Positions 48,881 through 61,084 of a DNA stretch of 64,000 nucleotides are shown here, one piece after another. Position 1 is the stretch's first letter; every line of letters starts with the position of its first letter. The translations under genes were made by a program, and so were the position numbers. Origin of the DNA: Albula goreensis (taxonomy: Eukaryota; Chordata; Actinopteri; Albuliformes; Albulidae); contig CM040764.1 in NCBI GenBank assembly GCA_022829145.1, positions 4,239,552 to 4,303,551 of the forward strand. The letters run 5' to 3'. A model generated the notes under the pieces. It saw only the letters and a program-made list of their open reading frames with translations. It was not told the origin of the DNA and did no database searches.

Positions 48881-49825
48881 AGCAGCATGCATCACTCCAG
48901 CAAACAAACGTTGGGTGCTACACAAAATAAGCTATTTGAGTTAACTCCAAGTTTTATAAGAAAATGGCATCAATTCCTTCAGTAAATGAACATCAAACAC
49001 AAATATCCTATGATTTTCAAGGTAAAAAAAAAACCTTTTGCACAGCAAGGGGTTTGGAAGATGCAGAGTTATGTATTTCCAACACACTGCTGATATCATG
49101 CTGAGTTCGCTAAGTGAATAAAACAAAGGTAATTTCATGGCCGATTGTGTCTGACAAGCTACTGTTTGCGTTCTTTAGTTTGGCAGGTTTAGAGACGCTC
49201 TTTGGTGAGCTGTCCACACTGGTGAATGTGGATGGCATTAATTGGCAGTGGAAAACAAAAACTAATTTTTCTACGTAATCATAAGAAAACAAATCAATAT
49301 CACCAATGTCATGGTATATAAAAAACTGAAACAGCACCTGAACATGAACAAAAGCAAAATATTTCTATAGGATTGTGCCTACAGATTGTTTTCAGATTAA
49401 TCTTTTGCTGACATATAGCACTGCTGCCTTCTGTATTTAAAATAATAACCATGCTAAGACCTTCAACAACGTGATGTATATGTTAATAATAGCTATATGT
49501 GAATGTTTATCTCTGCACACTTGTGTCCTCGTTTGTCGTGTAAACCATCCTTTGAAGCCGTCAGTCACACACAAGTTTTTGAGCTCGATTCAGTCAAACA
49601 CGCTTTGTCTGTCTTGATAACATGAGCAATTCAATCAGAACAGACTTTTACATAAAAAAAATCATTCTTTTAGCTGAGACCAGCCTTAGAATGAAATGGC
49701 CACATCCATAACATTGAACAGCATTTGCCTTTAAAGTCCATTTTGACTGAATTGCTCATTACCAAAAAGAGACTAAGCACATTCGATTGAATCTAACATT
49801 CTGTCTGTCTCTCCTCATTGAAGAC
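48881..49825. other. Non-coding interval, nothing recognised
   Basis: AT-rich unique sequence with 65-75-codon chance frames on the minus strand. Confidence 0.5.
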
Positions 49826-49829
49826 CTTT

Positions 49830-50160
49830 AAGGGTCCGGCTCTCTGGTGTTGGTTCGGCGCTGCAAGCCTCCAAACTGAGTGCACCCAGATGGAGATTCT
49901 GCTCTGACCTAGATAAGCACCAGCCAAAAGCATCTAAGCTCCCACATGCCTTCTCAATCGAAAGTCACGATGCAAATGTTTTCTTTCAAAGCCGAATTGA
50001 AGAAAGTTACTCACACCCGAAGGGAGATGAGTGGTACGGTTCAAGAAGATGGGTCATCGCAAATTATTTATAGAGCGCTGGGAGGGGAGGCACTGGCGTT
50101 CCTTTTACAATTACAGCAGTGAAATATAGATGCGGCCGGAGATTTTCGAACATTAGCTAA
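49830..50160. promoter_or_regulatory. Conserved-element-like block with POU octamer
   Basis: Repeat-free with CpGs and balanced composition. It holds the consensus octamer ATGCAAAT at 49970-49977, a GCAAATTATTTATAG AT-rich site at about 50060-50075 and a CAATTACAG-like homeodomain word. It is one of the more enhancer-like stretches of the window by texture. Confidence 0.35.
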
Positions 50161-50460
50161 CTGTGCAGTGTTATCAGAACATCGGCCTAATATTTTTATA
50201 CTGTTTCAGCTTGCTTAAAATATCATTTCTATCCTCAATTGGAGCTTGTCAAACATTGTTTAACTGTATGTTGTTTGTGGTATTCTGGTCATATTTTTTA
50301 TACCACTGGAGATTGCTACAAATCTCAATATTATTTTGGAAATGGCCAAACATTGCTTACTTGTAAGTTTAAAATGGTCCATTTCTGACTGGAGTGGCCC
50401 ACTTATAGTGCAAAGTAAAGACCTGATGTCACTAGAATTATATATATTTTACTTTACATG
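50161..50460. other. Non-coding interval, nothing recognised
   Basis: AT-rich; one 67-codon frame rich in aromatic and hydrophobic residues, as expected of translated T-rich DNA. Confidence 0.5.
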
Positions 50461-50463
50461 GGT

Positions 50464-50600
50464 TTCTCATGGTGTGTGTGCATGCCTATGAGTATATATA
50501 TCTACTAGTGCTGTTTGTGGGTCTCATGGTGTGTGGGTGTGTCTAGCAGTTGTTTGTGGGTTTATTATACTGTGTGTGCATGCGTCTGTGCATGTCCGGG
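50464..50600 (+). repeat. GT-rich minisatellite with about 2.5 units
   Basis: The words TCTCATGGTGTGTG, CTAGTGCT or CTAGCAGT, and TGTTTGTGGGT recur in the same order at 50464-50522 and 50522-50560. A third partial copy carries TGTGTGTGCATGC, which also occurs in the first unit. Unit lengths differ (about 58 and 40 bases) because a TATATATA stretch interrupts the first. Confidence 0.6.
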
Positions 50601-50880
50601 TGAAAGCACCTACTAAAACATTTGATTCATAAATACTAGAAACTGAGACCTGCGACTGATTTGCACCTACAGCTATGAAGTGATGCTGGATCAGTTCCAT
50701 ACCCTTTTCATTAGGATTTCACACACACATGCCCCAATCTTGAATGTGATATTTTCACCGTTTCCCTCCCACTACCCACCAGAATAAATAACCCCCATCA
50801 GCTTTGCTTCTATGAGGGTACAGAAAAACAAAATACTCAATAGGTTGAAAACACAGTCCGTGGCCCCCTGTAGTGCAAAT
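50601..50880. other. Non-coding interval, nothing recognised
   Basis: Ordinary sequence leading into the RFX/CTCF-like block. Confidence 0.5.
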
Positions 50881-51060
50881 GTCAGGAACGACGGCAGTTT
50901 TACAGACCAAAACCCATCCGCTTCTCTTGCACCATGCTCCGCAGAGCTCTTGTGATTTCTTGACCGAGCTTTTTTTCCAACAGCAACACAGCAGGGGGCC
51001 GCGCCAACTACTTAGCAACAGCTGTTGCTAGGAAAACCCCATTGAGAGCTGGATGGAATG
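50880..51060. promoter_or_regulatory. Conserved-element-like block with CTCF-like site and RFX/E-box palindrome
   Basis: ACAGCAGGGGGCCG at 50988-51001 matches about 12 of 14 CTCF consensus positions with the whole core intact. Twelve bases further lies the perfect 18-bp palindrome TAGCAACAGCTGTTGCTA (51013-51030). It is made of two RFX half-sites (GTTGCTA) facing each other around an E-box (CAGCTG), and the right arm continues as GTTGCTAGGAAAAC, a good X-box. The region is GC-richer than its surroundings. Confidence 0.5.
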
Positions 51061-52369
51061 GAACAAACAGACTCTGGCTATTGAACAGCAACAAAATAAG
51101 AAGGAGCAAAAAAATCCATCTTACTGTCACAAAACATACCACACCAAACAGAAATACTAACAAACTGTATTGCAAAACACATATAGAAAAAGCAAGTTTT
51201 AGGAGTGCATGAAAAGTAATGATATTTGATGTATGAAAAATGCATTAAAAAATAAACAAGGACTGATGCCTTCTTCACAGGACACATGGGTCAGGAATAT
51301 ATTTGATAAACCATGCAAAATGTATGGTTATTATATATAGAGTTGTATCATTCATGAATTATGATGGCTACGTTTGTGATTTATATTATATGTCACATCA
51401 AGTATTACAGATTACCATTTCCATGAAATTAATAATAAAAAGATGCAGTATGCAATAAATGTGCTAACACAAAGAAAATGTTCCTTGGTACAGACCGCCC
51501 AGCATCTAACCACGGTGCCATAAGAACACTTTTAAATTAGAATACATCTTAAACAACACTGTTATATATGCGACAGCTATTGCATTACATCAGCTGTTCT
51601 GAGTGAAAACATTCCAATCTATGGAGAGTATATGAGCCCCTTATCATCAAGCATATTCACGATTAACTGTGAGGCATTTAATCTCTTAATTACTGTATTC
51701 ATGAAACTAAACTATTTTTGGAATTCTGTATACTGCCTAGGTAAGTCTTTGTCTTTAATAAATGAAACGTAAGAGTTCTCTTCATTGATCTTTGTGTGAA
51801 AGAAAAAGGTTTAGAGTTATCCTTATTCCATCTTCGCTTATGGCAGTCCTTACATACAGAATTACTCTCAATTTCATTAGTAAACTGACCAGCAATTTTT
51901 TAAAGTTCAAAAATGACATGGTGTGGAGTTCTAAATAGCTTTTGCTTGATAGCCCATGAAAATTGTTGTGTACTTATTTTTATCTTATAGAGTCTGTAAA
52001 GTCATGGCTATAAATAAACAAGTTGAAAATCTGGTGCCTTCAGGCATTTTCTACATACGCACTGTGCTGGAGTGAAATCATTTCTCCAAAAATCTTCCAA
52101 TCCACACTTCCCCCATAAATCCCACAGTAGAAGTGTTGTAAATATTGCATAAGCATCACAGACAATGTAAACATGCTCAAGAGGATACGGCTATAAGAAT
52201 ATGTATTTAACATTCACCTCCTTTTCCAGGTATGCTACTATGGAAGCAGGATTCTGTTGATCTATACCTGTGTATACGTTGTAGGAATTCTGCAGCCAGA
52301 GATAACCAGTTATATTAACTAGACATTTAGTTTGGCAGCACTCAGGTCACTCGGTTGAGGGGAACATCT
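51061..52369. other. Non-coding interval, nothing recognised
   Basis: AT-rich unique sequence without repeats or exons that I can support. Confidence 0.5.
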
Positions 52370-52990
52370 TGCTCTCCTAGCGAAGCTGTGCAGGCTACTT
52401 ACGCAATCAGAGGCACTTCCCCAGGGCATGCCGGGTGCCGAAACGGTGTTTCCTGTGTGTGTGTTAGCCGGTTTTCTTTCAGGCCGCCAACGTGTAGACA
52501 GTCTTCTTGATAGTTGCCTTTGTCCAGTCGGTTTTCACCCCCAAAGTTCGGCCACAAATAATTCTACACGAGGCGAACTGACATTACACGCTTAAAATTG
52601 CTATTCGGTATACTTTTCCTCAGCTAAGAGAAAACAATAAACGTACTTGCGTTGGAGTTCTACTAAAACAAGGAGAAAATTAACAAACGGTTACAAACCA
52701 ACTAAATACCATTTATTTGGCCGACATACTAAAAGTATCTTAAGTCTACAAACCGTAACATAGCCTCTTGGTTAGTATTTTGGGGGAAATAAAGAAAAAA
52801 CAATATGCATCTTTTCAGTAAACTGTGGCACGGTCTGGCGACCTTTTGCGTTTCCGCCCACTCAACCGTGACAAGTTTGTATAGTAACAAGCAAATTAAA
52901 CCCTGATTGGGCAGTAACACACCTCTGACATTGAAACTTAAATTACATTGGATGAACTTCATGAATATTATGGGATTTTCGACGGGAAAA
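52370..52990 (-). promoter_or_regulatory. Promoter-like segment with possible noncoding first exon on the minus strand
   Basis: CpG is enriched at 52380-52590 and 52830-52880. On the minus strand a perfect NF-Y/CCAAT box, CCAATCAG, lies at 52910-52903. About 500 bases downstream on that strand is the consensus donor TTGC|GTAAGT (GT at 52402-52401). Between them the sequence has no long reading frame. A CCAAT-driven transcript starting near 52600-52830 and splicing at 52403 would fit. Transcription itself cannot be seen. Confidence 0.35.
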
Positions 52991-55900
52991 CGCAGGAGTG
53001 TTTAAAAAAAAGAAGCAAAAGATTTTGGTAATTGTAGTCTTTTACCCACAATTGAAATCAAGAGAGTTGTGCACATACAAAAGAATATGTTTGCTATTCC
53101 AATATTTCAGTTAAATGTTTGTCTGGTGCATGTATGATATTTTGTGCTATTAAGTATTCCGTGCTGTTAAAAAAACATTGTTATGTTATCACAAGCATAT
53201 TCTGAGCAGCTATCACTAGAAGCGTTGCTTGAGAATCAGTCTCAATTCAAATTATTCACTGCATTGAGCGAGCTCTTGTCTTTTCTTCCTCTTTAAGAAG
53301 GTCATTTGGTCCTAACCCTGCTGTTAAGTATCACTTTTGGGAATGCTGAAAGTCGTGGAAGTATGACAAAGATGAATTGCATATTTTATAACATGAATAA
53401 ATGAATACCATGTTATGGATTATTGGCTGCTTCTCGAGATACCGGCTCCACACAGTACTTAGCTTGAGAGAGCTCTGCAGAGAGATGATGACGAAAGGGA
53501 TCTAATTTAACCAGACCGTTACACCCACAGAGCCGCATGCATATTAACCAGTCAGGAAGGACTGGAAGCATTTTCCTTTATGAGACAGTCGGCCTATTCT
53601 CTTACATTTTACCTCAAGAATGTTTTCCTACAACAAGAGGTCTGAAAAGGGTATCTTTTTGTTGTGTCTAGGCTGTTTGTCCTTCAGGTTTTGTTCAAAC
53701 CAAACATGAATCTTGGTAGGCTCTTGATTGAAAGATTTCAATTACCTTATCAGTGGTTTTCTCATAATGTTGCTCCCTGGCAGAGCTTCCACTGATTCTG
53801 TACAGCTGACGACTAAGAGCCTTTTTGAGTGGTCGAGGGTGAAATTTGTTTGCAAAGAGTATGATATTTTTATCTTTGTTTTTTTTGTAGACTCTGAGGA
53901 GAGTTGCAATACATAATTTTCTCATTTTTAAAGAATATGGCAATGAAAAAAAGCTATTTGTGCAATGTTTTGCAGAGTACAAAAACTTGACTCAATTCCA
54001 GCATTTAAGTGAATCACACATTCTTCAGAATGAAGGGATTTGTGTGGCTGACTGGTTTTAAAAGCCCATACGAACATTCTGAAAGTTTTTGCGTCATTCC
54101 AACAGACAGCTGTATTCAATATTTCTCCTGCCCATTCTCTCTTAAAACAAGGCTTCTTGTTTCTGTGTTTCTATGGCTCAATAATGTGACCAATCACCAC
54201 GACTGGTGTGATTTCTCAAGCCTAGCAATTGGTAGCTTCCAAAGAAGCCTGGTCAATACCGCATTGGCAAGTATCATCAGTCTCTATAGATAGACCTTCT
54301 GGCCTACACTTTCCTCACTGACATTCCCAGCTGGATTGAATGTATGTGGGTCTTAACTGTGACATAACAGACATGACGTGTTTCTCTTCAGCCCAAAAAA
54401 ACGTGAATGAATGCAGCCCAACCAAAACACAATGAGACAAAATCAAAGCCCAAAACAGACAAACTAATGTAAGCTTGGCAGAAAAGGCAGAAATCAAACG
54501 ATATTGTACGCAACACTGACATAATGATTCATAAATATGTGAAATGACAATTTACATTTCAGTACTTAGATTTCCTTAAGTTTTGATGCCATCTCAATGA
54601 GTATCTTTCACTCCGAGAATAAACAAACCTTCAAGTTTACACTATTTTAGCACAGGCGCACATCGGCTAATTTCTAGAAAATATAATCTGTGAAGTGAAT
54701 CTTTTGGTTTAAGAGACATGTTAGAAAGATCATAGCAGTGCTTTAGCACAAGTCTTTGGAAAAGCAGGGCTTCAGTTTCTCTGGTTTTTCCCCAATAGCT
54801 TACTCCTCTCTATAGATAATTATACTTCTGAACCACATGAAGAGATGGAAATTACCCAGAGTTCTTTTCATGCACATATGGATGAGGTTGCTGGACTGGG
54901 CATAGGCTTATATTTTACTTGCCCTGTTTTGATAGTTTTGTGCACATTTATTTTTCTGCAACTCGACCCAAATCCATTGGAGATCATGGTTTCCTTTGAC
55001 TCAGTTTGTATATAGCAACTGAAATATTGTCTGAGATATGTTGTACATACACTCATTCCATTTGGGTCTTACACATTTATTACAATTATTAAAATACAGT
55101 AGAACTGCTTTGTTAACAGTCTTTAGTTTCCAGTTGTCAGATAATGTTAAACTTAATGTGTGGGCCTACATTCTTTGACATGACATCCTGCCACTGAGTT
55201 AATTGCTGGTTGTTATTTAATGGCAGTCGATTATTTCAGGAAACCGTTATGCCAGTGACAATTCAATTATCAATGAATTTAAAGAGGTATGTTTTGATGT
55301 CACTTTCTGGGTTTTCTCAGGGTTGCTGAGGTTCAACACTATCCTAAATCCTACATCTGGATTGTGTCTTGAGAAAGCCAAAGCCTTCAACCCGTACTGG
55401 TTATTTCCAAGTGTTGAACATGTTGTTGGATGTGTTATGGCATGGGCAGCCATGCAGTGAAACACCTTCAAGTCCTCCCTAATGACCAGATATAAATGTG
55501 GGTGTGTGCAGTTTCATACGATGAAGCATACCTGAGACAAGTAGACAATTAACTTTGTTATATCATAAACAGCAGACTGAAAAGCTGATAAGTGCACCGA
55601 CACACACCACATGATAAAATTATGTGAACGTAGTATTGGAAACATGGTGTTTTTGTGTGTAGTCTTCCTCTGAATCGAAGCTAAACACAGCCAAAACACA
55701 CCGTTCTGCTTCACAACTTATTCCAAGATATGCTTTTTTTCCCCTCCTGCCTGCAGTGAAAAGTAGCAACTGTCTAAAAATAATATAAATAAATAAAGAA
55801 ATTGATTTACGGCCTAATTTTGCGTTACCAATCTCGCCACTTCCACAAGAGTTTTCCTCTTTGTGGCAGAAAAGGAATGCTTTTTTTTCTTTCAACTGCA

Positions 55901-56880
55901 AGATATTTTTACGGAGCTGCAGGAAAGGGTGTAACCGACCGAGTAAAACCAAACTTCCTGTGGTGTGGCGTGAGATTAAATAAGGAAAACAGGGGCATCT
56001 GGTCTGCTTGTTTAGACAGAGGGAGTGTCCAAGGCTCTGGGCCCAGTTGTACACACAGAGATTAGAGATTGTGTTTCCACAAAATTTGGCAGCCACATTC
56101 AATGATCCTGGAGTTTTTGTTAATAGCCTAGTGAGTATGTGGGATCTTGGACTTTCATTGATACACTTGCAGCTCTTGACAGTCTGTTGCATCTCTACCT
56201 TAATTCCTCAGCTCATTACCCAAATGAGAACTGAGCCCACAGCTGATCTAAATGGCAAAATAAAGTACATTTTAAAAATGTAGTCCATAAAGTCTGCTTC
56301 TCTGTGACACACACTCCTGAGCACTTGGAATATGGTGGCTAATTGTCAGAAAGGTTCATAATTTTTTTGTCCTGGGATGCAACACGTCTAGACAAGAGGG
56401 CCCACATGAAACAATGTTTAACAACTAATTATGGCCAAATAGCATTGTAAATGTTGGTTCATACATTGCTGCCATTATACTAATCTCACACCTCTTTATT
56501 ACACACTACACAAGCACTTTACCTTGAATAAAACAGTATTTGACACTAACAATGGACAGCTTTCCAAAGCCGTCTAAAAGAAGAGATTCCACTGCCACCC
56601 TTGGGATACCATCTTTCAGCATTCAATTGCACTTTAGGATATAGTACTTCCAGATTGTATACATTGTTTATACAGTATGGTTTTGGTTGCCTGCAGTTTT
56701 GTTTTCAGTGTGTTTTTTTTTAACATATTTGTGGTATTTATTGGTTGTATTTGAACATAAACAAGCATAGCCAACTTGCACTGTCGCTTAGTGATTTTGC
56801 TGAGGTATTCGCTGGTGTGAAATTAGGGTCCACTAAGGTCTGCAACTATTTCTCATAATCAGCTGGATGCACTTAATGCT
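52991..56880. other. Non-coding interval, about 4 kb
   Basis: No gene or mobile element recognised. The longest open frame of the window, 190 codons on the minus strand at 55620-56192, lies here. It has no domain, signal peptide or family resemblance and is overlapped by other frames. CAGTAGAACTGCTTTGTTAAC at about 55096 is faintly pogo-like but unpaired. Confidence 0.5.
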
Positions 56881-56898
56881 CTCCCACGTTGTGAATCA

Positions 56899-56944
56899 TT
56901 TTGGATTAGAGTAACTGCTGAATGTAGTGTAATGTAATGTAAGG
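56899..56944 (+). mobile_element. 3' tail of an L2-type LINE or its SINE
   Basis: The string TTTTGGATTAGAG, then CTGCTGAATG and GTGTAATGTAATGTAA follows the order of the well-known fish tail CTCTGGATAAGAGCGTCTGC, TAAATG, TGTAATGTAATG. The TAATG units at the end are the retroposition tail. I cannot find the tRNA-like or LINE body upstream, so the copy is badly truncated or decayed. Confidence 0.55.
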
Positions 56945-59099
56945 AAATGTTTCAGTGGGCATGACTTCCTGCTTATTGGTGCATGCGTTTTGCTTTGGAC
57001 TTGATTTGTTCACTTCGTACTCCTCACATTCTTTTTCAAAGTTACACTGCGTTACATACAGTGCTGCTTTAAACATCCCTGCTGGCATAGGTTTCAGATT
57101 TAGCCTCTTGCTGGAGGCTTTACCATAATGCCACCCATCCAGGGTCTGAGCCATTACTTTTGGCTGTAATCTGAGCTTCCTCATACTGCTGCCAGATACC
57201 ACTCAGCCAACATCTTATATTCCAGTATCATGCCAAGTCTGACCATCGCTGAATAATGGATGTAAATTAAGGCTTTGCTGATGTTGGGAATTTGGCTTCG
57301 AAATCTACAATGCCAAAACCTAAAATGAGGGGATGTCAAGAGCATGTGCTCACTTTTAGAGAAAGAATTTACCTTACTTTTCTCTTTGGTATGTATTTAG
57401 TATGTATGTGATCTCCTGCTGTCATGAAAAAACAAACTCTAAAATATGGTTGCCAGGGTAGTTTTAGGTAATTCATTTAAAAAAATGACATTTGGCTAGG
57501 TTTTATTTTTAAAATCATTAAATACTTGCTGAGTTATGTGGGAATTAACCATTAATCTTATATAATGTGTTACATAATTTATATCTGTGAGATAGGATTG
57601 ACAGGGGGATATAAATAAAGCAAATAAAATTAGCAAGAAAGTACAGTAAACACTAACTAGTAAAAAGTGACGGATGGACTGGAGTAAGGGCTGTTTGTTT
57701 CCCATACTAATGTGAGAGCGCTTATAACTGCATTGGTAAGATTAAATGCACAAAGACATGGGGAGAGATGCCACAATTTTTCCATTTCATAATAAATCTT
57801 TAACTCAATTTGAAACATGGAATGGATGACAGCAATATCCCTTGTGAGTCCCCTCAGTAGCAATGGGTGCTATCGATCAAAATATGGATTATCGTTCCAG
57901 TCAGTGCAGATAAGTTTTAATGTATACATGCAGTTGGCACAGGATTTTAACAACATTTGCTTTTTCTTTAAAACATGAGGAAATGAAAGGATGCAAATTC
58001 TATGCTTCCATTCTAGTTCAGTGAAATGGAAAAGTGAGGGCAACTTATCAGATGTGAGATGTCATCAGGAAGTGTTGGAGGAACAGTGAGAAATTGTCAA
58101 TGAAAAACTAACTCAATGTCAAATCAGAAGACGAGATCAAATAAAAAAATAATAATAATACTCCTAGACCAATTGTAAAGGTCAGTTAAAAAGCTTGTAT
58201 AGGGGCTCTTTGATAATAATCACAGAAACTTTTAACCATTTTGTATATGCCATGGAAACAGGATGGTTTGTGGATGGTTCTATATTGTAGCAAAAGTTTT
58301 TACTATCATTACAAGAAGAACCCTCTTTTGGTACAATGAAGCACCTTTTTATGATGGAGCCCTATGGCAAGGGCTATTGCAGAGGACTGTAATAAGTTAA
58401 TTAAAGCATCTATCCATCACCTCTGCCACTGAACTACTTAACAATACTACAGCGTTTGCCTCACTTTCATAATTAGCTTCCCAATAGTGCCGTCTGTTTA
58501 CCTGTAAATATTTGCCTTTAATCACTTAATGATCGCTGCTGCTGCTGCAGAATACCTTGCAGCAGTAGGTGTATTCTTGGCGGGCTGTAGATCAACACAG
58601 TCTCTTTTATAAGGGGTATAACTAATCATCAGGATAAGAATAATATTGAATGTATCATCAAGGCAGAAAATGGCTGCCAACTGCAAGCATTAAGATACAA
58701 CACCAGTCACAGGTGATCAGGTGTAATTTGATGTAATATTAATCAAACTGTTGTAGAGCACATACTACAACATACAGTGTATTTTCTGTACATTTACCAT
58801 CTTTTTGAAAGCTTTTTCAGATCACAAAAAGCCTCCAATTTTTGTTCATCATTCATAAGTTTGAATAAGGATTAGGAATCTTCTCATGTATTCATTTACA
58901 TACATTTTCTTATTTTCAATCCACTGATTTTTAAGATGTCAAATATTTTTAAATTTTTTAAATATAATTTACATGATGCAGTGCATGGCTTGCTTTGCTG
59001 CAGTTATGGGGAAAACCGACAGAATGTTGAGCAGAATAATTCCAATCAGGAAGCTCAGACTGCAAAGCAAAGGGACACTAACTGCTACCAGCTATGCTA
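56945..59099. other. Non-coding interval, nothing recognised
   Basis: AT-rich unique sequence with chance frames of 60-98 codons. A short run of CTGCTGCTGCTG lies at about 58535-58548. Confidence 0.5.
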
Positions 59100-59520
59100 C
59101 ATTTCCCCCTTTCAACCTAATTGCTATTCATTAATGCTACCCCATCACCGTTGTTTTTGAGAATGTATTCCACCTCCCGCCGAAGAAACAAGATAAAGAG
59201 CGCCGATTCCCGGGGAAAGGGGGCCTTTGGGAACGTTGTGGGGTGGGAGCGGTTTGGGATAAATCTCTCATTATCTATCGGCAGGGCTCCCCAATGCCGC
59301 AGCTCTGAGACTGATTCAGCCCGCCTAATATGCAGTTTTTCCCTGGTTCTGACTAACAAATTAAAGCAAGTGTTGGTTTCTATTTTTCAGGATTTTGGAA
59401 TAAATGTTTTCATTCCTCCAGCAACACTCCAGATTGATAGGCCTGAGCTGCTCTGGGCTCAATGCACCTGAATAATAACGATAAAAGCTGATTTTGGTCA
59501 CATATTAACCGAAACCTGCA
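59100..59520. promoter_or_regulatory. Conserved-element-like block
   Basis: Repeat-free, with a GC-rich half (59165-59320, many CpGs) joined to an AT-rich half. A 116-codon plus-strand frame (59121-59471) and an 80-codon minus-strand frame cross it, but neither has a domain or paired splice sites; an acceptor-like TATTTTTCAG lies near 59381-59390. Words such as TTTATTGCTATTCATTAATG, GATAAATCTC and CTAATATGCAG are homeodomain-, GATA- and POU-like. Enhancer-like by texture. Confidence 0.33.
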
Positions 59521-60240
59521 GACCAGGACATTTAGTTAAGCAGTTGTTGAGGTGAAGAAAGCTACAAAGTATGACATTCCGTTTTTTACTGTTTCATAAA
59601 AAGCTGTTAACCAAGGAATTATTTTTCCATACATCTGAATAAATGCTCGACATTGCTAAGAAAAAGACAAGGCAAGCTTTGGTGAAATACAAAACAATAC
59701 AAATGTATGGCACTTGAAAAATGTCTCAAGCCGAGGCCATTGGCAGGAAGAACCCTATTTAACATGGTTCTTGAAACAAGAGGTATGTTACACAAATGCT
59801 ACGCTTTTTAAACAAAAATATTGCATGAATAAGGTCACAAAAGTGCACTAATCATTCGATTTTCAACAAGGAACACGGGTGGCCAGACTGAAAGAAAATT
59901 TGTGACTTTCACAAAGTGGCCGTTCCTCAGTCTTTGACTCAATTCCCTCTCTGACTGCCCCCCCCCCCCATACATCTAGAGAATGGCATAAGTGCTTCTA
60001 TTAGGTTGTTGTGCGTTTCCCATTTTTCATCAGATTACAGCAACAAGGGATGCTAAACTATGGCTTCCCCCTCCTTAACTTACTGTAATACCATCAGCCA
60101 TTAGCCTGCAGCTACCAGAAAGAGACAAATGCTAAAATGGTTGTCTCTTTCAATTCAACTGTCATGTTTTAAAAGGGCCTCCATGAGCATTTGTGATGTT
60201 CCATGCCTCCAGTTCACCATTTAATCACTTCAGCTCCTTC
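59521..60240. other. Non-coding interval with poly(C) run
   Basis: A run of 12 C lies at 59958-59969. No gene or repeat family recognised. Confidence 0.5.
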
Positions 60241-60242
60241 CC

Positions 60243-60290
60243 TTTACATTACACTTACCAGACACTGTTTTCCAGAGTACACAGTACATA
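60243..60290 (-). mobile_element. 3' tail of an L2-type LINE or its SINE, minus strand
   Basis: Read on the minus strand the sequence gives TACTCTGGAAAACAGTGTCTG, then GTAAGTGTAATGTAA. This matches the same fish L2/SINE tail as the copy at 56899-56944, with the CTCTGGA, GTCTG and TGTAATGTAA blocks in order. The body of the element is not recognisable. Confidence 0.5.
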
Positions 60291-61080
60291 CTGTCCATCT
60301 TTACTGTTGGCTTTAAGTTAGAGTCAAAGTGCAGAACGATCTTTAGCTAGCAACTGTTCTGTAACCCCTTTGTTCTCCCCCACAGTCTGTAGTACAGAAT
60401 TAAGACCAGAATTTGCATTGGAAATATGAACAGAATTTGCATGGGCTATCCTAATACAACTTGCACCTCATTACACTACCTGATTTGGTCCAGAGTAACT
60501 AGCTGGCACTCTGATGTATGCTATCTGCAATGGATTTCATACAGAACCACAAGGGAAATGTTTCAGAAAATATGAACAGGTTGGTCCTGTTTATGGACTG
60601 TTTGTGGACAAATGCAAAATAATGCAATCCATAATAACTTTTTCTGGCAGATGCACACATCCTCATATTACATGTTCTGTTTGGTCATATGGGAAAATTT
60701 ATCCTGGATAACACTGCTCGGTGCTGGGAACAGGTGTTCACTCATGAAGCGATTTACCTCTCCGCTACAAGCCTGGCGAGAGCAATTCAGTTCAGGGTGA
60801 TAATCTCACCCACCTTCAGGATCCTAGCACTGGTTTAACCCTGTTCACTATGACTCCTTGAAGGTGATTCAAAAATGAATGTGGGGTTTCAAACAGGAGA
60901 ATAGCCGTATACTGTGGAATTGCATAGTTGGAATATAATGTGATGTAAACCTTGCAAATCGCATTAACTGGCAAGTCTCTGGCATGGTGATGGCTAATGT
61001 AGTCGAGCACCGTTGCTGAAGAATGAGGCTAGAATGTCATAAAATCTCTTGAGATGAGATCATTTGAGTTCCAAGACAGT
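60291..61080. other. Non-coding interval, nothing recognised
   Basis: Could include the decayed body of the L2/SINE copy just before it, but no diagnostic region is visible. Confidence 0.45.
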
Positions 61081-61084
61081 TAAC

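Noticed and set aside
55090..55125. CAGTAGAACTGC string as a second pogo/Tigger end
   Set aside because: Too short, unpaired, and 22 kb from the candidate at 32406.
55620..56192. 190-codon open frame on the minus strand, the longest in the window
   Set aside because: No recognisable domain, signal peptide or periodicity; other frames overlap it; such a length is not surprising for 128 kb of strand in AT/GC-variable DNA. A splice-aware protein search would be decisive.
59121..59471. 116-codon plus-strand frame in a conserved-looking block
   Set aside because: No family resemblance and a competing minus-strand frame; kept as a possible regulatory block.
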